Below, piece by piece: positions 35,871 through 45,397 of a stretch of 64,000 bases of DNA (position 1 is its first letter; every line of letters begins with the position of its first letter). Made by a program: the position numbers and the translations under genes. This stretch comes from Streptomyces sp. XD-27 (GTDB taxonomy: Bacteria; Actinomycetota; Actinomycetes; Streptomycetales; Streptomycetaceae), in contig NZ_CP130713.1 of the NCBI RefSeq assembly GCF_030553055.1, positions 2,914,001 to 2,978,000 of the forward strand, read 5' to 3'. The notes beneath the pieces were generated by a model, which saw only the letters and a program-made list of their open reading frames with translations, was not told where the DNA came from and did not search any database.

Positions 35871-36317
35871 TCAGTAGCGCGGGTTCTTCTTGGACTCCGA
35901 GCACACGTCACCGACGCGCGTGTTGCGGCGGAACAGGTCGATCTCGATGCCGGCGGACTTGAGCCCGTCCCGGTCCCAGATCGTCGGGGTGTTCCACTTG
36001 TCGACGCCGTCGCGGACGTGCAGCCAAGGAGTCGTCGACTTCCTGCCCTTGCCGTCGTACCAGTAGATCCGGATGGCCGGGTGCAGTCCCTCGGCCTTGG
36101 TGTCCTTGCCCCGGATGACGATCGAGCGGAACTCGTCCTTGCTCGTCCAGTTCCACGCCGCGGACCCCTTGCCGCCGCTCCCCGAGCAGTCCACCTGGAC
36201 AGGCGGCGCGGCGGTCGCGGACGCCGGTGCGGCGGCCGCCGGAACGGCGGTTGCCGGAAGGGCGATCGCGGCAGTCGTGAGAGCCGCGGCGGCGAGAGTC
36301 ATCCCCCGTGTACGCAC
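35871..36317 (-). CDS. Secreted protein of unknown function (148 aa)
   Basis: GTG 36315-36317 follows AGGAG. A signal peptide (VRTRGMTLAAAALTTAAIAL, Ala-rich to about residue 40) leads to a mature domain of about 110 residues with two cysteines (VDCSGSGG and VGDVCSE) that could form one disulfide. The mature part has beta-rich sequence (DEFRSIVIRGKDTK, AIRIYWYDGKGRKSTTPWLH). I do not recognise the family. It starts 17 bp after the MFS gene stop and may be co-transcribed with it. Confidence 0.78.
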   Translation of the reverse strand: MRTRGMTLAAAALTTAAIALPATAVPAAAAPASATAAPPVQVDCSGSGGKGSAAWNWTSKDEFRSIVIRGKDTKAEGLHPAIRIYWYDGKGRKSTTPWLHVRDGVDKWNTPTIWDRDGLKSAGIEIDLFRRNTRVGDVCSESKKNPRY

Positions 36318-36334
36318 ACCATCTCCTTCATTGG

Positions 36335-37651
36335 TCACCTTCGTGTTCCGTTGACGTCGGAACTCCGATGTTGATCTTGCGGTCCAGCGAAGGATACCGC
36401 CGGGGTAACGGCCTGCTGAGGCAGGTCCGTTCGGGTGCGTACAGGAGAGAGGAAGACGGGGAGGAAGGCGAGCGCCAGGCAGCCGCCGCCAACCCACAGC
36501 GCGGTGCGTACGCCGGCCAACTCGCCGATCAGGCCCGCCGCGGCGGAGCCGATGGCGACCGCTCCGGTGAGCATGAAGCGGAAGGTGGCGTTCATGCGGC
36601 CCAGCAGCGGATCGGGCGTCAGGCGCTGGCGGAGGCTGACGCCGAGGACGTTGTCGATGCCCATCTTGAAGGTGGCCAGCAGCCATCCGGCACCGGCCAG
36701 CCAGAGCCAAAGGCCCTGGTCGATGAGCGGGATGACCAGGGCGGTCGGCCCCACGCACAGACCGGCGAGGCCGAGCGCGCGGCCGTAGCCCAGCCGCCGG
36801 GCGACGGGGCGGGCGACCCGTGCGCCGAGGAAGATGCCGACTCCGCCGACCGCCCAGTACAGGCCCAGGACGCCTGCGGACAGGCCGAGCTCGCGGGTGA
36901 ACAGCACGGGGAGCAGGGTGTTGATGAGCTGTGCGCCGAGATTGGTGAGGGAGGCGGTGAGGGCCAGCGCGCGGAGTTCGCGGTTGCCGAGCACGTGGCG
37001 CAGCCCCTCGGCGATCTGGGCCCGGAGCGAGGCGGGCGGCTGCTCGACGGCGGGAGGAGCGTCGGGCACCGGCGTACGGCGGATGCCGGTGAGGCGGAGC
37101 GCCGAGGCGAGAGAGAACACCGCCGCGCCGACCATCGCCACCGGCGCCGTGGCCAGTTGGACGATCCCGCCGCCCGCGCCCCGGCCCGCGACGTTGCCCG
37201 CGGCCTGGAGGCTCACCACCGCGGCGTTCGCCCGCACCAGCCCCTCGCGGCCGACCAGTCGCGGCAGGAAGCTCTGCGAGCCCACGTCGAAGAACACGGT
37301 GGCGCAGCCGCCCAGCAGGGCGACGGCGTACAGCTGGCCGAGGGTGAGCGCGTCCAGCGCCCACGCCACCGGTATCGACGCGAAGAGCACGGCCCGCGCC
37401 AGATCCGCGGCGACCAGCACCCGCCGCTGGTGCGCCCGGTCCACCCAGGCCCCGGCGGGCAGGCCGATGAGGAGGAAGGCGGCGGTGCTCAACGTGGCCA
37501 GCAGGCCGACCTGGCCGGGACTCGCGTCGAGCGCGGTCACCGCGATCAGCGGGACGGCGACATAGCCGATGTTGGTGCCGAGCTGGCTGAGCGCGGTGGC
37601 CGTGAACAGCGTGCGGAAGTCGGCCGTCCGCCACGGATTTTCGGTGGACAT
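36335..37651 (-). CDS. MFS transporter (drug/efflux type)
   Basis: 438 residues with about 12 hydrophobic helices, starting WRTADFRTLFTATALSQLGT. GLPAGAWVDRAHQRRVLVAADL is the loop 2-3 motif of the family, and a central cytoplasmic loop (RRTPVPDAPPAVEQPPAS) separates the two halves. It resembles the MFS_3/enterobactin exporter-like group. It is divergent from a DUF5937-type regulator (37707), a common regulator-exporter pairing in Streptomyces; the substrate is probably a hydrophobic drug or metabolite. ATG 37649-37651 is used; the frame stays open upstream but is not protein-like. Confidence 0.92.
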   Translation of the reverse strand: MSTENPWRTADFRTLFTATALSQLGTNIGYVAVPLIAVTALDASPGQVGLLATLSTAAFLLIGLPAGAWVDRAHQRRVLVAADLARAVLFASIPVAWALDALTLGQLYAVALLGGCATVFFDVGSQSFLPRLVGREGLVRANAAVVSLQAAGNVAGRGAGGGIVQLATAPVAMVGAAVFSLASALRLTGIRRTPVPDAPPAVEQPPASLRAQIAEGLRHVLGNRELRALALTASLTNLGAQLINTLLPVLFTRELGLSAGVLGLYWAVGGVGIFLGARVARPVARRLGYGRALGLAGLCVGPTALVIPLIDQGLWLWLAGAGWLLATFKMGIDNVLGVSLRQRLTPDPLLGRMNATFRFMLTGAVAIGSAAAGLIGELAGVRTALWVGGGCLALAFLPVFLSPVRTRTDLPQQAVTPAVSFAGPQDQHRSSDVNGTRR

Positions 37652-37706
37652 GCCCACTACGCTGCCGATCACCCGGCTCCAGGACCAATGATTTAGCCTC
37701 GGCTGA

Positions 37707-38711
37707 ATGGTGCACGCGAGACGGGTCGAAGACAGCACGCTGGAGATCGAGTTCTCGGCGGAGGACGTGGCCCGTACGCGCTTCGCCGTCTCCCCGCTGT
37801 GGGAGGTCGTGGCCAGCGTCCGGGTGCTGAAAGGCGCCGACCCGCAGGGCATGCACCGCCGGTGGGCGGAGCAGGTGCGCCCGCTCCTCGCGGCGGCGAA
37901 GCTGGACCTCACGCCCCTGTCCCGCCTGATCCCCGTGCCCACCACCGGCATTCCCGGGTTCCTGGTGCCCCCGCCCACCACCCCGCAGCCCTCGCTGGAG
38001 GTCGAGCTGGCGGCGCTGCGCGCCACGCCGCCCGACCTGCTCCGTACGAAGACACCCGAGGCGCGGGCGGGGGTCGACGCGCTGCGCGAGGACCCGGAAC
38101 GTGGTCTCGCGCGGCTGGCGGAGCTGATCGCCGCGTACTGGGAGGTGGCGCTGGCCCCGTACTGGCCGCGCCTGCTCACTCTGTACGAGGGCGACATTCT
38201 GCACCGGGCCCGGCGCATCGCGGAGGGCGGCGCCCGGCACCTCTTCCACGACCTCGATCCGCAGGTCACATGGGACTCCGGCACGCTCCAACTCACCGAC
38301 CGCCGCTGCAACCGCGGGGTGCGGCGGCTGACCGGCCAGGGCCTGCTCCTGTGCCCCTCAGCCTTCGTGTGGCCCAGGATCTTCTCCACCCTGGGCAGCC
38401 CGGACGCGCAGCCCACGCTCCGCTATCCGCCGCGCGGCGTCGGCACGCTGTGGGAACAGCGCCCCCAGCCGTGCTCCAGCGCCTTGGCCCGCGTACTCGG
38501 CCGCACCCGCGCCATCCTCCTGGCCGAACTCGCCGCCCCCGCGACCACGACGGACCTGGCCCGCCGCCTGGCCCTCTCGCCGGGCGGGGTTTCCCAGCAC
38601 CTGACGGCGCTCCGCGCGGCGGGCCTGGTGAACGCGCACCGGACGGGGCGGGTGGTGCTGTACGCGCGGACGGGCGTGGGCGAGGCACTGGTGGCCGCCG
38701 CGGCGGCCTGA
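37707..38711 (+). CDS. ArsR-like winged-helix regulator with DUF5937-type N-terminus
   Basis: 334 residues. The large N-terminal part (LEIEFSAEDVARTRFAVSPL, WEVVASVRVLKG, IAAYWEVALAPYWPRLLTLY) matches the DUF5937 arrangement known from streptomycete ArsR-like regulators. The C-terminal winged helix is ILLAELAAPATTTDLARRLA, LSPGGVSQHLTALRAAGLVN. It is divergent from the MFS gene with 55 bp between, so it probably represses that exporter. The start ATG 37707 fits the onset of similarity. Confidence 0.88.
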   Translation: MVHARRVEDSTLEIEFSAEDVARTRFAVSPLWEVVASVRVLKGADPQGMHRRWAEQVRPLLAAAKLDLTPLSRLIPVPTTGIPGFLVPPPTTPQPSLEVELAALRATPPDLLRTKTPEARAGVDALREDPERGLARLAELIAAYWEVALAPYWPRLLTLYEGDILHRARRIAEGGARHLFHDLDPQVTWDSGTLQLTDRRCNRGVRRLTGQGLLLCPSAFVWPRIFSTLGSPDAQPTLRYPPRGVGTLWEQRPQPCSSALARVLGRTRAILLAELAAPATTTDLARRLALSPGGVSQHLTALRAAGLVNAHRTGRVVLYARTGVGEALVAAAAA

Positions 38712-38731
38712 CGGCCGGGGCGCATGCGGGG

Positions 38732-39547
38732 TCAGGAGGCCGGGGTCCGCGGCCGGATCCGGCCCAGGTCCTGGTCCGCCAGCTCCGGGCGGGCGGTGAG
38801 CTCGTCATGCACCGCCCGCAGCAGCGGGAGCGGGGCGTGGTCGGTGGCCTGGGCGGTGGCCAGGGCGACATCCTTGGCGGCCAGGGCCACCGGGAAGTAG
38901 GAGCCGTCGGCGAAGGTACGGGCGACCGCTCCCGCGAGCGGCCCCCTGGCCAGTTCGCCGCGGACCAGGTCCGCGGGCAGCCCGAGGGCCTGTCCCAGCC
39001 TGAGCGTCTCCGCCACCAGGGCCACTCCGCCGATCACCGCGTTGATCAGGACCAGTTTCAGGGCGGCCCCGGAGCCGGGCTCGCCGCACTCGGTGACCTC
39101 CCCGAGCCGCCCGAGGATCGCGCGTACGGGCCCGGGCAGCGGCCCGCCCGCCAGCACCCACAACTCCCCGGCGGCGGCCCGGTCCACGCTGCCCATCACC
39201 GGCGCGTCGGTCAGCGTCACCCCGTCCGGGAGGCGGGCGGCGAGCTCCCGCACGGTGTCCGGGCCCACGGTCGAGGTGTCGACCCAGTGGGTGCCCGGCC
39301 GCAGGGCCGGGACCACGGCCTCGGCCACGGCGTACGCGGCGGCCGGGTCGGCGAGCATCGTGATGACGACATCGGCGTCGCCGACGGCCTCGGCGGGGTC
39401 GGCGGCGAGCCGGGCACCGGCCGAGACGAGCGGGTCGGCCTTGTGCGCGGTGCGGTTCCAGACGGTCAGCGGGTGTCCGGCGGCGAGCAGGCGACGGGCC
39501 ATCGGGGCGCCCATGCTGCCGAGGCCGAGAAACGCGATCTTCTCCAT
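38732..39547 (-). CDS. NAD(P)-dependent 3-hydroxyisobutyrate dehydrogenase-like reductase
   Basis: 271 residues. The N-terminal Rossmann motif [20 protein letters not shown] opens the protein. The substrate motif [22 protein letters not shown] and the catalytic-Lys region [17 protein letters not shown] are those of beta-hydroxyacid dehydrogenases. The C-terminal helical domain is normal. It may also act as an imine reductase-like enzyme; sequence alone does not decide. It is divergent from a LysR gene 58 bp away, the likely regulator. The start is ATG 39545-39547. Confidence 0.92.
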   Translation of the reverse strand: MEKIAFLGLGSMGAPMARRLLAAGHPLTVWNRTAHKADPLVSAGARLAADPAEAVGDADVVITMLADPAAAYAVAEAVVPALRPGTHWVDTSTVGPDTVRELAARLPDGVTLTDAPVMGSVDRAAAGELWVLAGGPLPGPVRAILGRLGEVTECGEPGSGAALKLVLINAVIGGVALVAETLRLGQALGLPADLVRGELARGPLAGAVARTFADGSYFPVALAAKDVALATAQATDHAPLPLLRAVHDELTARPELADQDLGRIRPRTPAS

Positions 39548-39605
39548 GGCCTCGACGCTAGGCGCCCACCATCCATGCGACAAGCGAATGTCTAACATGG
39601 CTGCC

Positions 39606-40523
39606 ATGCCTGCTCCGCATAGCTTGTACGAGGTCTTCCTGCGCGTCGCCCAGGACGGCTCCTTCACCGCCGCCGCCCGCACCCTCGGCTACACCCAGTC
39701 CGCGGTCTCCCGGCAGATCCAGACGCTGGAGGAGGAGTGGGGCACCGCCCTGTTCGACCGGCTGCCGCGCGGGGTACGGCTGACCGAGGCCGGGCGGGCA
39801 CTGCTCCCGCACGCCGAGGGCATGCGGGACCGGCTGCGCGCGGCCCGCGCCGAACTGGACGCGCTGCGCACGCTCGACGGCGGCACGCTGCGGATCGGGG
39901 CCTTCGCCGCCGCCAACGCGTCGCTGGTCCCGCGCACCATGGCCGCGTTCCGGGACCGGCATCCGGCCGTCACCGTCGTCCACACCGAAGGCCCGACGGC
40001 CAAGCACGTGGGCCTGCTCGCGGAGGGCGGCCTCGACCTGGCCCTGTTGAGCACCCCCGCCGGAGTGCCGCTGTCCGGCCCGGAACTGCACCACCTGCTG
40101 GACGAGCCCATGTACCTGGCCCTCCCCCGGACCCACCGCTACGCGGACCGCCCGGCCCTGCGCCTGGCCGAACTCGCGGACGAGGACTGGATCGAGGGCA
40201 CCGTGCGCCCGGAACAGACCCTGCTGGCGCCCGCGCTGGCCTCCGGGTTCCGGCCGCGCGTGGCCTTCCGGGCCAACGACTGGACCGCGAAGCAGGGGTT
40301 CGTCGCCGCGGGCCTGGGCATCACCGTGCTGCCCGGCCTGGCGGCCGGGGCGGTCCGCCCCGACATCGCCCTCGTACCCGTCGACCGAGCGGACCTGCCC
40401 CATCGGAAGGTGTACGCGGGCACACCCCGCGGGCTCGGCCACTCACCCGCGGTCGGCGCCTTCCTCGCACTGCTCCGGACCACCGCGAAGGAGGCCGGGA
40501 ACGCCCCGCGGCACTTATTCTAG
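39606..40523 (+). CDS. LysR family transcriptional regulator
   Basis: 305 residues. The HTH ([40 protein letters not shown]) and effector domain ([40 protein letters not shown]) are complete. ATG 39606 places the HTH at the usual distance; in-frame ATGs at 39597 and 39588 are alternatives. It is divergent from the reductase gene at 38732-39547, and the short region between should contain the LysR box. It ends 4 bp before the DUF1648 gene, so the two may be co-transcribed. Confidence 0.9.
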   Translation: MPAPHSLYEVFLRVAQDGSFTAAARTLGYTQSAVSRQIQTLEEEWGTALFDRLPRGVRLTEAGRALLPHAEGMRDRLRAARAELDALRTLDGGTLRIGAFAAANASLVPRTMAAFRDRHPAVTVVHTEGPTAKHVGLLAEGGLDLALLSTPAGVPLSGPELHHLLDEPMYLALPRTHRYADRPALRLAELADEDWIEGTVRPEQTLLAPALASGFRPRVAFRANDWTAKQGFVAAGLGITVLPGLAAGAVRPDIALVPVDRADLPHRKVYAGTPRGLGHSPAVGAFLALLRTTAKEAGNAPRHLF

Positions 40524-40527
40524 TTGC

Positions 40528-41604
40528 ATGCGAACAACTAGGCGTGTGCTCGTCGCCGCATTGCCGTTCCTCCTCGCCTGCGCCGTCGCGCTGGCCGTCT
40601 TCGCCTCCCTGCGGGGGCGGCTGCCCGACCCGCTGGCGACGCATATCGGCCCGAACGGCCGGGCCGACGGCTTCACCGGGCGCGGGGCGTTCGTCGGGAC
40701 GACCCTCGCCCTGCTCCTCGGCGGCGGCGTCGTGTTCGGCGCCGTCACGTACCTGGCCCGTTCCGCACCCGCCGCGCAGCGCGTGCTCGCCGCCTGCGGG
40801 TGCGCGACGGCGGTGCCGCTGGGCTACCTGCTCACCGCCCTGCTCTTCGCCAACGCGGACAGCGGGGACGCCGGGGCGGTGACGTTCACCGGGTGGCACG
40901 TGGCGGCCGCGCTCGGTGCCGCGGCCGCCGCCGGTGCGCTGGGGTGGCTGGCGGCGGGGGCCGTCGCGGACTCCGGACCCGCCGCCGAGGCGCCGGCCGC
41001 GCAGGTGGCGCGTCTGGAGCTGGCGGACGGCGAGTTGGCGAGCTGGACGAACACCGTGGGTTCACGCGTGCTCCCCGCCGCCGGGCTTGCCACGGTGGCG
41101 CTCGGCGCGGTGATCGCCTTCGCGGTGGGCTGGGGGTCCGGGCTCGCGCTGCTGGTCGTCGGGGCGCTGACGGCGATGCTGACCGGTGCGCGGGTGACCG
41201 TGGACCGGCGCGGGATCACCGTCGCGTCCCTGCTGGTTCCGCGACCGCGCCTGACCGTGTCGCTGGAGCGCATCGCGGAAGCCTCGCACCGCGAGGTCAA
41301 CGCCTTCCGTGACTTCGGCGGTTGGGGCTACCGGATGCGCCGTGGCGCCAGCGGCGTGATACTCCGCTCCGGCGACGCGGTCTCGGCGCGGCTGTCGAAC
41401 GGCAGCGAGTTCGTCGTCACGGTGGATGACGCGGCCACGGCCGCGGCGTTGCTGAACACCCTCGCGGACCGCGAGCGCGGCGGGCTCGACGAGGGCGGTG
41501 GGCGGCTCAACGAGGGCGGTGGGCTCGACGAAGGCGGTGGGCGGCTCGACGAGGGCGGCGGGCTCGACGAGGGCGGCGGGCTCGGCCGCGGGCTGGGGGG
41601 CTGA
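40528..41604 (+). CDS. DUF1648 membrane protein with Gly/Asp/Glu repeat tail
   Basis: 358 residues with six to seven predicted membrane helices. The N-terminal DUF1648 domain is LLACAVALAVFASLRGRLPD then PLATHIGPNGRADGFTGRGA, as in SdpI-like proteins. A cytoplasmic domain (ARVTVDRRGITVASLLVPRP, AEASHREVNAFRDFGGWGYR) resembles a PH-like fold. The last 40 residues repeat GGLDEGGGRLDEGG (nt about 41485-41590), probably an unstable repeat. The GntR gene starts one base after the stop, so the two form an operon, a pairing common in Streptomyces. Function is unknown. Confidence 0.85.
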   Translation: MRTTRRVLVAALPFLLACAVALAVFASLRGRLPDPLATHIGPNGRADGFTGRGAFVGTTLALLLGGGVVFGAVTYLARSAPAAQRVLAACGCATAVPLGYLLTALLFANADSGDAGAVTFTGWHVAAALGAAAAAGALGWLAAGAVADSGPAAEAPAAQVARLELADGELASWTNTVGSRVLPAAGLATVALGAVIAFAVGWGSGLALLVVGALTAMLTGARVTVDRRGITVASLLVPRPRLTVSLERIAEASHREVNAFRDFGGWGYRMRRGASGVILRSGDAVSARLSNGSEFVVTVDDAATAAALLNTLADRERGGLDEGGGRLNEGGGLDEGGGRLDEGGGLDEGGGLGRGLGG

Positions 41605-41605
41605 G

Positions 41606-41962
41606 GTGCTGTTCCGTGTGGATCCCGGTTCCGCGCTCCCGCTGGGCGACCAGATCGCGGCCAACGTGCGGGCGGCCATCGCCGACGGGCTGGTGCACGC
41701 CGGGGACCGGCTGCCGCCCGCCCGCCAGGTCGCCGAATCGCTCGGCGTCAACGTCCACACCGTGCTGCGGGGCTACCAGCGGCTCCGCGAGGAAGGACTG
41801 ATCGAACTGCGCCGCGGCCGGGGTGCCGTCGTCACGGGCGGCCCGTCTCCCGGCCGCGCGCGGCTCGTCGAAGACGCCCGGCGGCTGGTCGCGGACGCCC
41901 GTGCGCTGGGCATGTCCGACGAGGACGTGGTGGCCCTCCTGCGGACCTGCCTCTCCGGCTAG
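41606..41962 (+). CDS. GntR family regulator, YtrA-like
   Basis: A 118-residue protein with a winged helix of the GntR type (PLGDQIAANVRAAIADGLVH, RLPPARQVAESLGVNVHTVL) and only a short helical C-terminus (ARRLVADARALGMSDEDVVA), as in the YtrA subfamily that usually controls neighbouring membrane proteins or ABC transporters. GTG 41606 follows the DUF1648 stop by one base. It probably regulates its own operon. Confidence 0.92.
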   Translation: MLFRVDPGSALPLGDQIAANVRAAIADGLVHAGDRLPPARQVAESLGVNVHTVLRGYQRLREEGLIELRRGRGAVVTGGPSPGRARLVEDARRLVADARALGMSDEDVVALLRTCLSG

Positions 41963-42330
41963 CGGCCCCGCAGCGCCCGCCGGTTGACGTCGAGCGATGC
42001 CGGATCGTCGTAGTCGACGCGCCGCCGGGCGGCCTGCGCACCGTCAGGCCATCGCCGCCTCCCGCGAGGCTTGGGACGCGACTCTCGCGGAACCGCCCGC
42101 CCGCTGACCACGGGAGGACCACTCGGCCACCCCCGCCCCGCACCCCGGCGCAGACGGGCCGTCCGCGCGCGCCGTACGTCCCCCCGTACGCAACCACCCG
42201 TGCGCGGCCGCGCGTGAACGCCGACCAGCGGCCGGGTACGGACGGGCCCAAGTCGGCGGCGCGTCAGACGACTTGGGAAACGCGCGCCTCTTGACGCGCC
42301 GATCACGGGCCAGTGAAACAGGGGGATGGC
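41963..42330. other. 368-bp intergenic region before the sterol-desaturase gene
   Basis: No supportable gene. A minus-strand frame ends near 41959 with YDDPASLDVNRRALRGR, which reads like a C-terminus, but no plausible upstream coding sequence joins it, even after trying a single-base shift. It might be a gene remnant. The promoter of the downstream gene should lie near 42270-42310. Confidence 0.35.
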
Positions 42331-43284
42331 ATGAGCATCTTGTTCGGAATCGACGCCTTGACGCCGCCGCCGCGGCCGCGCAGACGGCGGCGGCGGGCGC
42401 GGCGGTCCCGGCCGCAGGGGGCACCGGCCGGGACGGCCCGTTCGCCGCTGTGCCACATCGCCTATCCGGTGCTGCTCCTGGCGATGGTCTCGGTGTCGGC
42501 GGGGAGCATGCGCTACGACTGGGACCCCGCCTGGGTGAACCCGCTCTTCGTCGTCGGCACGATCGGCTACCTCGCGCTGCTGGAGCGCCTGATCCCGTAC
42601 GAGCGTGCCTGGCAGCCGAGTTCCCGCGAATGGCGCTGGTACGGCGCCTATTTCCTGCTGACCGCGGCCGGCGGCGGCCTGGGGCAGGCCGCCGTGGTGG
42701 CGGCCGTCGGCCTGGTGGCGCGGCCGGAGGCGGCGCTCCCGCTGTGGTGGGAGATACCGGCGGCCCTGCTGCTCGCCTCGCTGGCCAACTACCTGGTGCA
42801 CCGGCTCTCCCACAGCAATCCGTGGCTGTGGCGCCTGCACGGCGTGCACCACGTGCCGGACAAGGTCAACGTCGGCAACAACGGCGTCAACCACATCCTG
42901 GACGTCGTCCTCACGCAGGGGTGCGTGCAGCTGTCCCTGGCGCTGGTCGGGTTCTCCGCGGACACCGTGCTCACGGCCGGCCTCTTCGCCGTCGCGCAGG
43001 GCTATTTCTGCCACGCCAACATCGACGTGCGCATCGGCGTGCTCAACCACGTCCTCGCCGGACCCGAACAGCACCGGCTGCACCACAGCGTCGACCTCTC
43101 CGAGGCCGGTCACTTCGGCGGTGACCTGTCGGTCTGGGACCGCGCCTTCGGGAGCTTCACCTGGCACCCCGACCGCGCGCCGGTCGCGGTCGGACTGCAC
43201 GACCCCGCGACGTTCCCGGAGACCGGCGCCATCGGCGCCAGCCTCCTGCATCCCTGGCGCGGTTCCGGCAGGGGCCGGGGTTAA
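42331..43284 (+). CDS. Sterol desaturase / fatty acid hydroxylase superfamily membrane enzyme
   Basis: 317 residues with four to five hydrophobic helices and the di-iron histidine clusters of the family: HRLSH, HGVHHV and HRLHH, plus His residues in NHILD and CHANIDVRIG. An Arg-rich stretch (RPRRRRRRARRSR) lies at the N-terminus on the cytoplasmic side. The start ATG 42331 follows GGGGGA. Such enzymes hydroxylate or desaturate sterols, carotenoids or fatty acids; the substrate is unknown and no partner gene is adjacent. Confidence 0.9.
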   Translation: MSILFGIDALTPPPRPRRRRRRARRSRPQGAPAGTARSPLCHIAYPVLLLAMVSVSAGSMRYDWDPAWVNPLFVVGTIGYLALLERLIPYERAWQPSSREWRWYGAYFLLTAAGGGLGQAAVVAAVGLVARPEAALPLWWEIPAALLLASLANYLVHRLSHSNPWLWRLHGVHHVPDKVNVGNNGVNHILDVVLTQGCVQLSLALVGFSADTVLTAGLFAVAQGYFCHANIDVRIGVLNHVLAGPEQHRLHHSVDLSEAGHFGGDLSVWDRAFGSFTWHPDRAPVAVGLHDPATFPETGAIGASLLHPWRGSGRGRG

Positions 43285-43287
43285 GGC

Positions 43288-43317
43288 TGCCGCGCCCGGC
43301 TCCGGCCGGGCGCGGCA
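43288..43317. terminator. Bidirectional hairpin between desaturase and GT39 genes
   Basis: A perfect 13-bp stem (43288-43300 with 43305-43317) with the tetraloop TCCG between two convergent genes. Confidence 0.8.
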
Positions 43318-43336
43318 CCGTCTCCGACGTCAGCGG

Positions 43337-45397
43337 TTACGACGCCGACCGAGTCAGGTCGTAGAGGGTCGTGCCGTCCACGGTGACCTTCGTGAAGTTC
43401 TCCTCGATCCAGGACGAGATCGGGGAGGAGGTGCCGTTGCCGCCACCGGGGCCGCCGCCGGACGCGATGAAGTAGTGGATCTTGCCTTCCTTCACGTACT
43501 CCTTGAACTGGGCGAGTGTCGGGGACGGGTCGCTGCCGTTGAAGCCGCCGATGGCCATCACCGGGTCCTCCGTGGCCAGTTGGTAGCCGGCGGCGTTCTG
43601 CGAGCCGATGGCCGCGGCGACCCAGGCGTAGTCGCCGGAGTTCCGCTCCAGCTTCGCCTTCACCTCGTCGCTCACCTGCTGGCCGTTGAGCAGACCGCCC
43701 ATGCCGCCCATGCCGCCTGGGCGGTTGCCCTGCTGGGTGCCGCCCTGCGGACCGCCGTTCGGGGCGCGGTTCGGGGCACCGTTGGGAGCCCCGTTGCCGC
43801 CCCCCGGAAACCCGCCCGGACCGCCCGGGCCACCCCCCGGACCGCCACCCGGTCCCCCGCCCGGCCGTCCCCCACCCGGGCCGCCCATGCCGCCCGCCAC
43901 CGCCGGGCCCGCCGTGACGATCGAGCCGCCGTGCGGGGTGTCGACCGTGTTGACCGTGTACGCGACCGGCCCGGCCAGCGCGGTCGCCAGCCCCAGGCCG
44001 GCCGCGGTCAGCGCCGCCGCGCGGCCCGCCTTCGCCGCCGCCAGCAGTCCGGCCGCGGCCACCAGACCGCCGGCCAGCACCGCCTGGCGCAGCCACGGGT
44101 GCCAGTCGGCGGCGCGGCCCAGCAGCTCGTACGACCACCACGCGGTGCCCGCGACCGTGGCGGCGAGGAGCACCGACGCCGCGACGCCCGCGTTGCCGCC
44201 CTCCGCACGCCGCTCCCACAGCGCCGTCGCGCCCATGCCCACGAGCGCCGCGACATAGGGCGCGAGCGCGATGGTGTAGTACTCGTGGAAGATCCCGGAC
44301 ATGAAGCTGAACGTCACGAGGGTGACCAGCAGCGCGCCGCCCCACACCAGGAACGCCCCGCGCCGCGCGTCCGTACGCTTCGCCCGCCGGGTCAGCCACA
44401 GCCCGGCCAGCAGCAGGACGAGTGCGGCGGGCAGCAGCCAGGCGATCTGACCGCCGATGGTGCCGTCGAACAGCCGGGTGATGCCGGTCTCGCCCCATCG
44501 GCCGCCGCCCTGGCCGCCGCCACCGCCGCCGCCGCTGCCGGTCTCCTCGCCGTTGAGGCGGCCGAGGCCGTTGTAGCCGAAGGTCAGCTCAAGGAAGCTG
44601 TTGTTCTGCGAGCCGCCGATGTACGGGCGCGAGGACTCCGGCCACAGTTCCACGATCGCGACCCACCAGCCGCCGGAGACGACCATCGCCAGGCCGCCCA
44701 GCAGCAGTTGCCCGATCCGCCTGCCCAACTTGGGCGGGCCGCACACCGCGTACACGAGCGCGAGCGGCGGCAGGATCAGCCAGGCCTGGAGCGTCTTCGT
44801 CAGGAAGCCGAGGCCGAACGCGACGCCCGCCAGCACCAGCCACGTCGTACGGCCGTCCTCCAGGGCGCGCAGCACGAAGGAGGCGGCGGTGACCATGAGC
44901 AGGCACAGCAGCGCGTCGGGGTTGTTGAAGCGGAACATCAGCGCCGCGACCGGCGTGACCGCGAGCGTGGCGCCCGCGATCAGCCCGGCGGCCGGGCCGA
45001 ACCGGCGCCGGACGGCCGCGTACAGCACGGCCACCGTGGCCACGCCCATCAGCGCCTCGGGGACCAGGATCGCCCACGAGCCGAGCCCGAAGATCCGTAC
45101 CGACAGGGCCATCGGCCACAGCGCGGCCGGAGGCTTGTCGACGGTGATGGAGTTCGCGGCGTCCGACGAGCCGAAGAAGAACGCCTTCCAGCTCTCGCCG
45201 CCCGCCTGGACGGCGGCCGAGTAGAACTGGTTCGCGTAGCCGGACGCCCCCAGGCTCCACAGGTAGAGCACGGCGGTGGCGGCCAGCAGCACCCACAGGG
45301 CCGGGCGCGCCCAGGCCGGGTCCCGCGCCGGGTCTCTCGGCGGGCGCACGTCCGCGATGTCGTACGTGGTCATCGGGTGATCCTCAGTGGTTGTCAT
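43337..45397 (-). CDS. GT39/ArnT-like membrane glycosyltransferase
   Basis: 686 residues. About 11 membrane helices begin ARPALWVLLAATAVLYLWSL. The first loop has YANQFYSAAVQAGGESWKAF and DKPPAALWPMAL, typical of PMT/ArnT enzymes that use polyprenyl-phosphate sugars outside the membrane. A very Gly/Pro/Asn-rich segment (about nt 43900-43690, with GGGPGGGPGGGPGG) links the helices to an extracytoplasmic C-terminal domain (DYAWVAAAIGSQNAAGYQLA). A second Gly run sits in a loop near 44520. It overlaps the GT2-GtrA gene by 14 bp. Presumably GT2 makes the lipid-linked sugar, GtrA flips it and this protein transfers it. Confidence 0.9.
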   Translation of the reverse strand: MTTTEDHPMTTYDIADVRPPRDPARDPAWARPALWVLLAATAVLYLWSLGASGYANQFYSAAVQAGGESWKAFFFGSSDAANSITVDKPPAALWPMALSVRIFGLGSWAILVPEALMGVATVAVLYAAVRRRFGPAAGLIAGATLAVTPVAALMFRFNNPDALLCLLMVTAASFVLRALEDGRTTWLVLAGVAFGLGFLTKTLQAWLILPPLALVYAVCGPPKLGRRIGQLLLGGLAMVVSGGWWVAIVELWPESSRPYIGGSQNNSFLELTFGYNGLGRLNGEETGSGGGGGGGQGGGRWGETGITRLFDGTIGGQIAWLLPAALVLLLAGLWLTRRAKRTDARRGAFLVWGGALLVTLVTFSFMSGIFHEYYTIALAPYVAALVGMGATALWERRAEGGNAGVAASVLLAATVAGTAWWSYELLGRAADWHPWLRQAVLAGGLVAAAGLLAAAKAGRAAALTAAGLGLATALAGPVAYTVNTVDTPHGGSIVTAGPAVAGGMGGPGGGRPGGGPGGGPGGGPGGPGGFPGGGNGAPNGAPNRAPNGGPQGGTQQGNRPGGMGGMGGLLNGQQVSDEVKAKLERNSGDYAWVAAAIGSQNAAGYQLATEDPVMAIGGFNGSDPSPTLAQFKEYVKEGKIHYFIASGGGPGGGNGTSSPISSWIEENFTKVTVDGTTLYDLTRSAS

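Noticed and set aside
41959..43251. Minus-strand frame ending in YDDPASLDVNRRALRGR
   Set aside because: The end looks protein-like, but the rest is antisense to the desaturase gene and no single frame change produces a coherent gene in 41963-42330.
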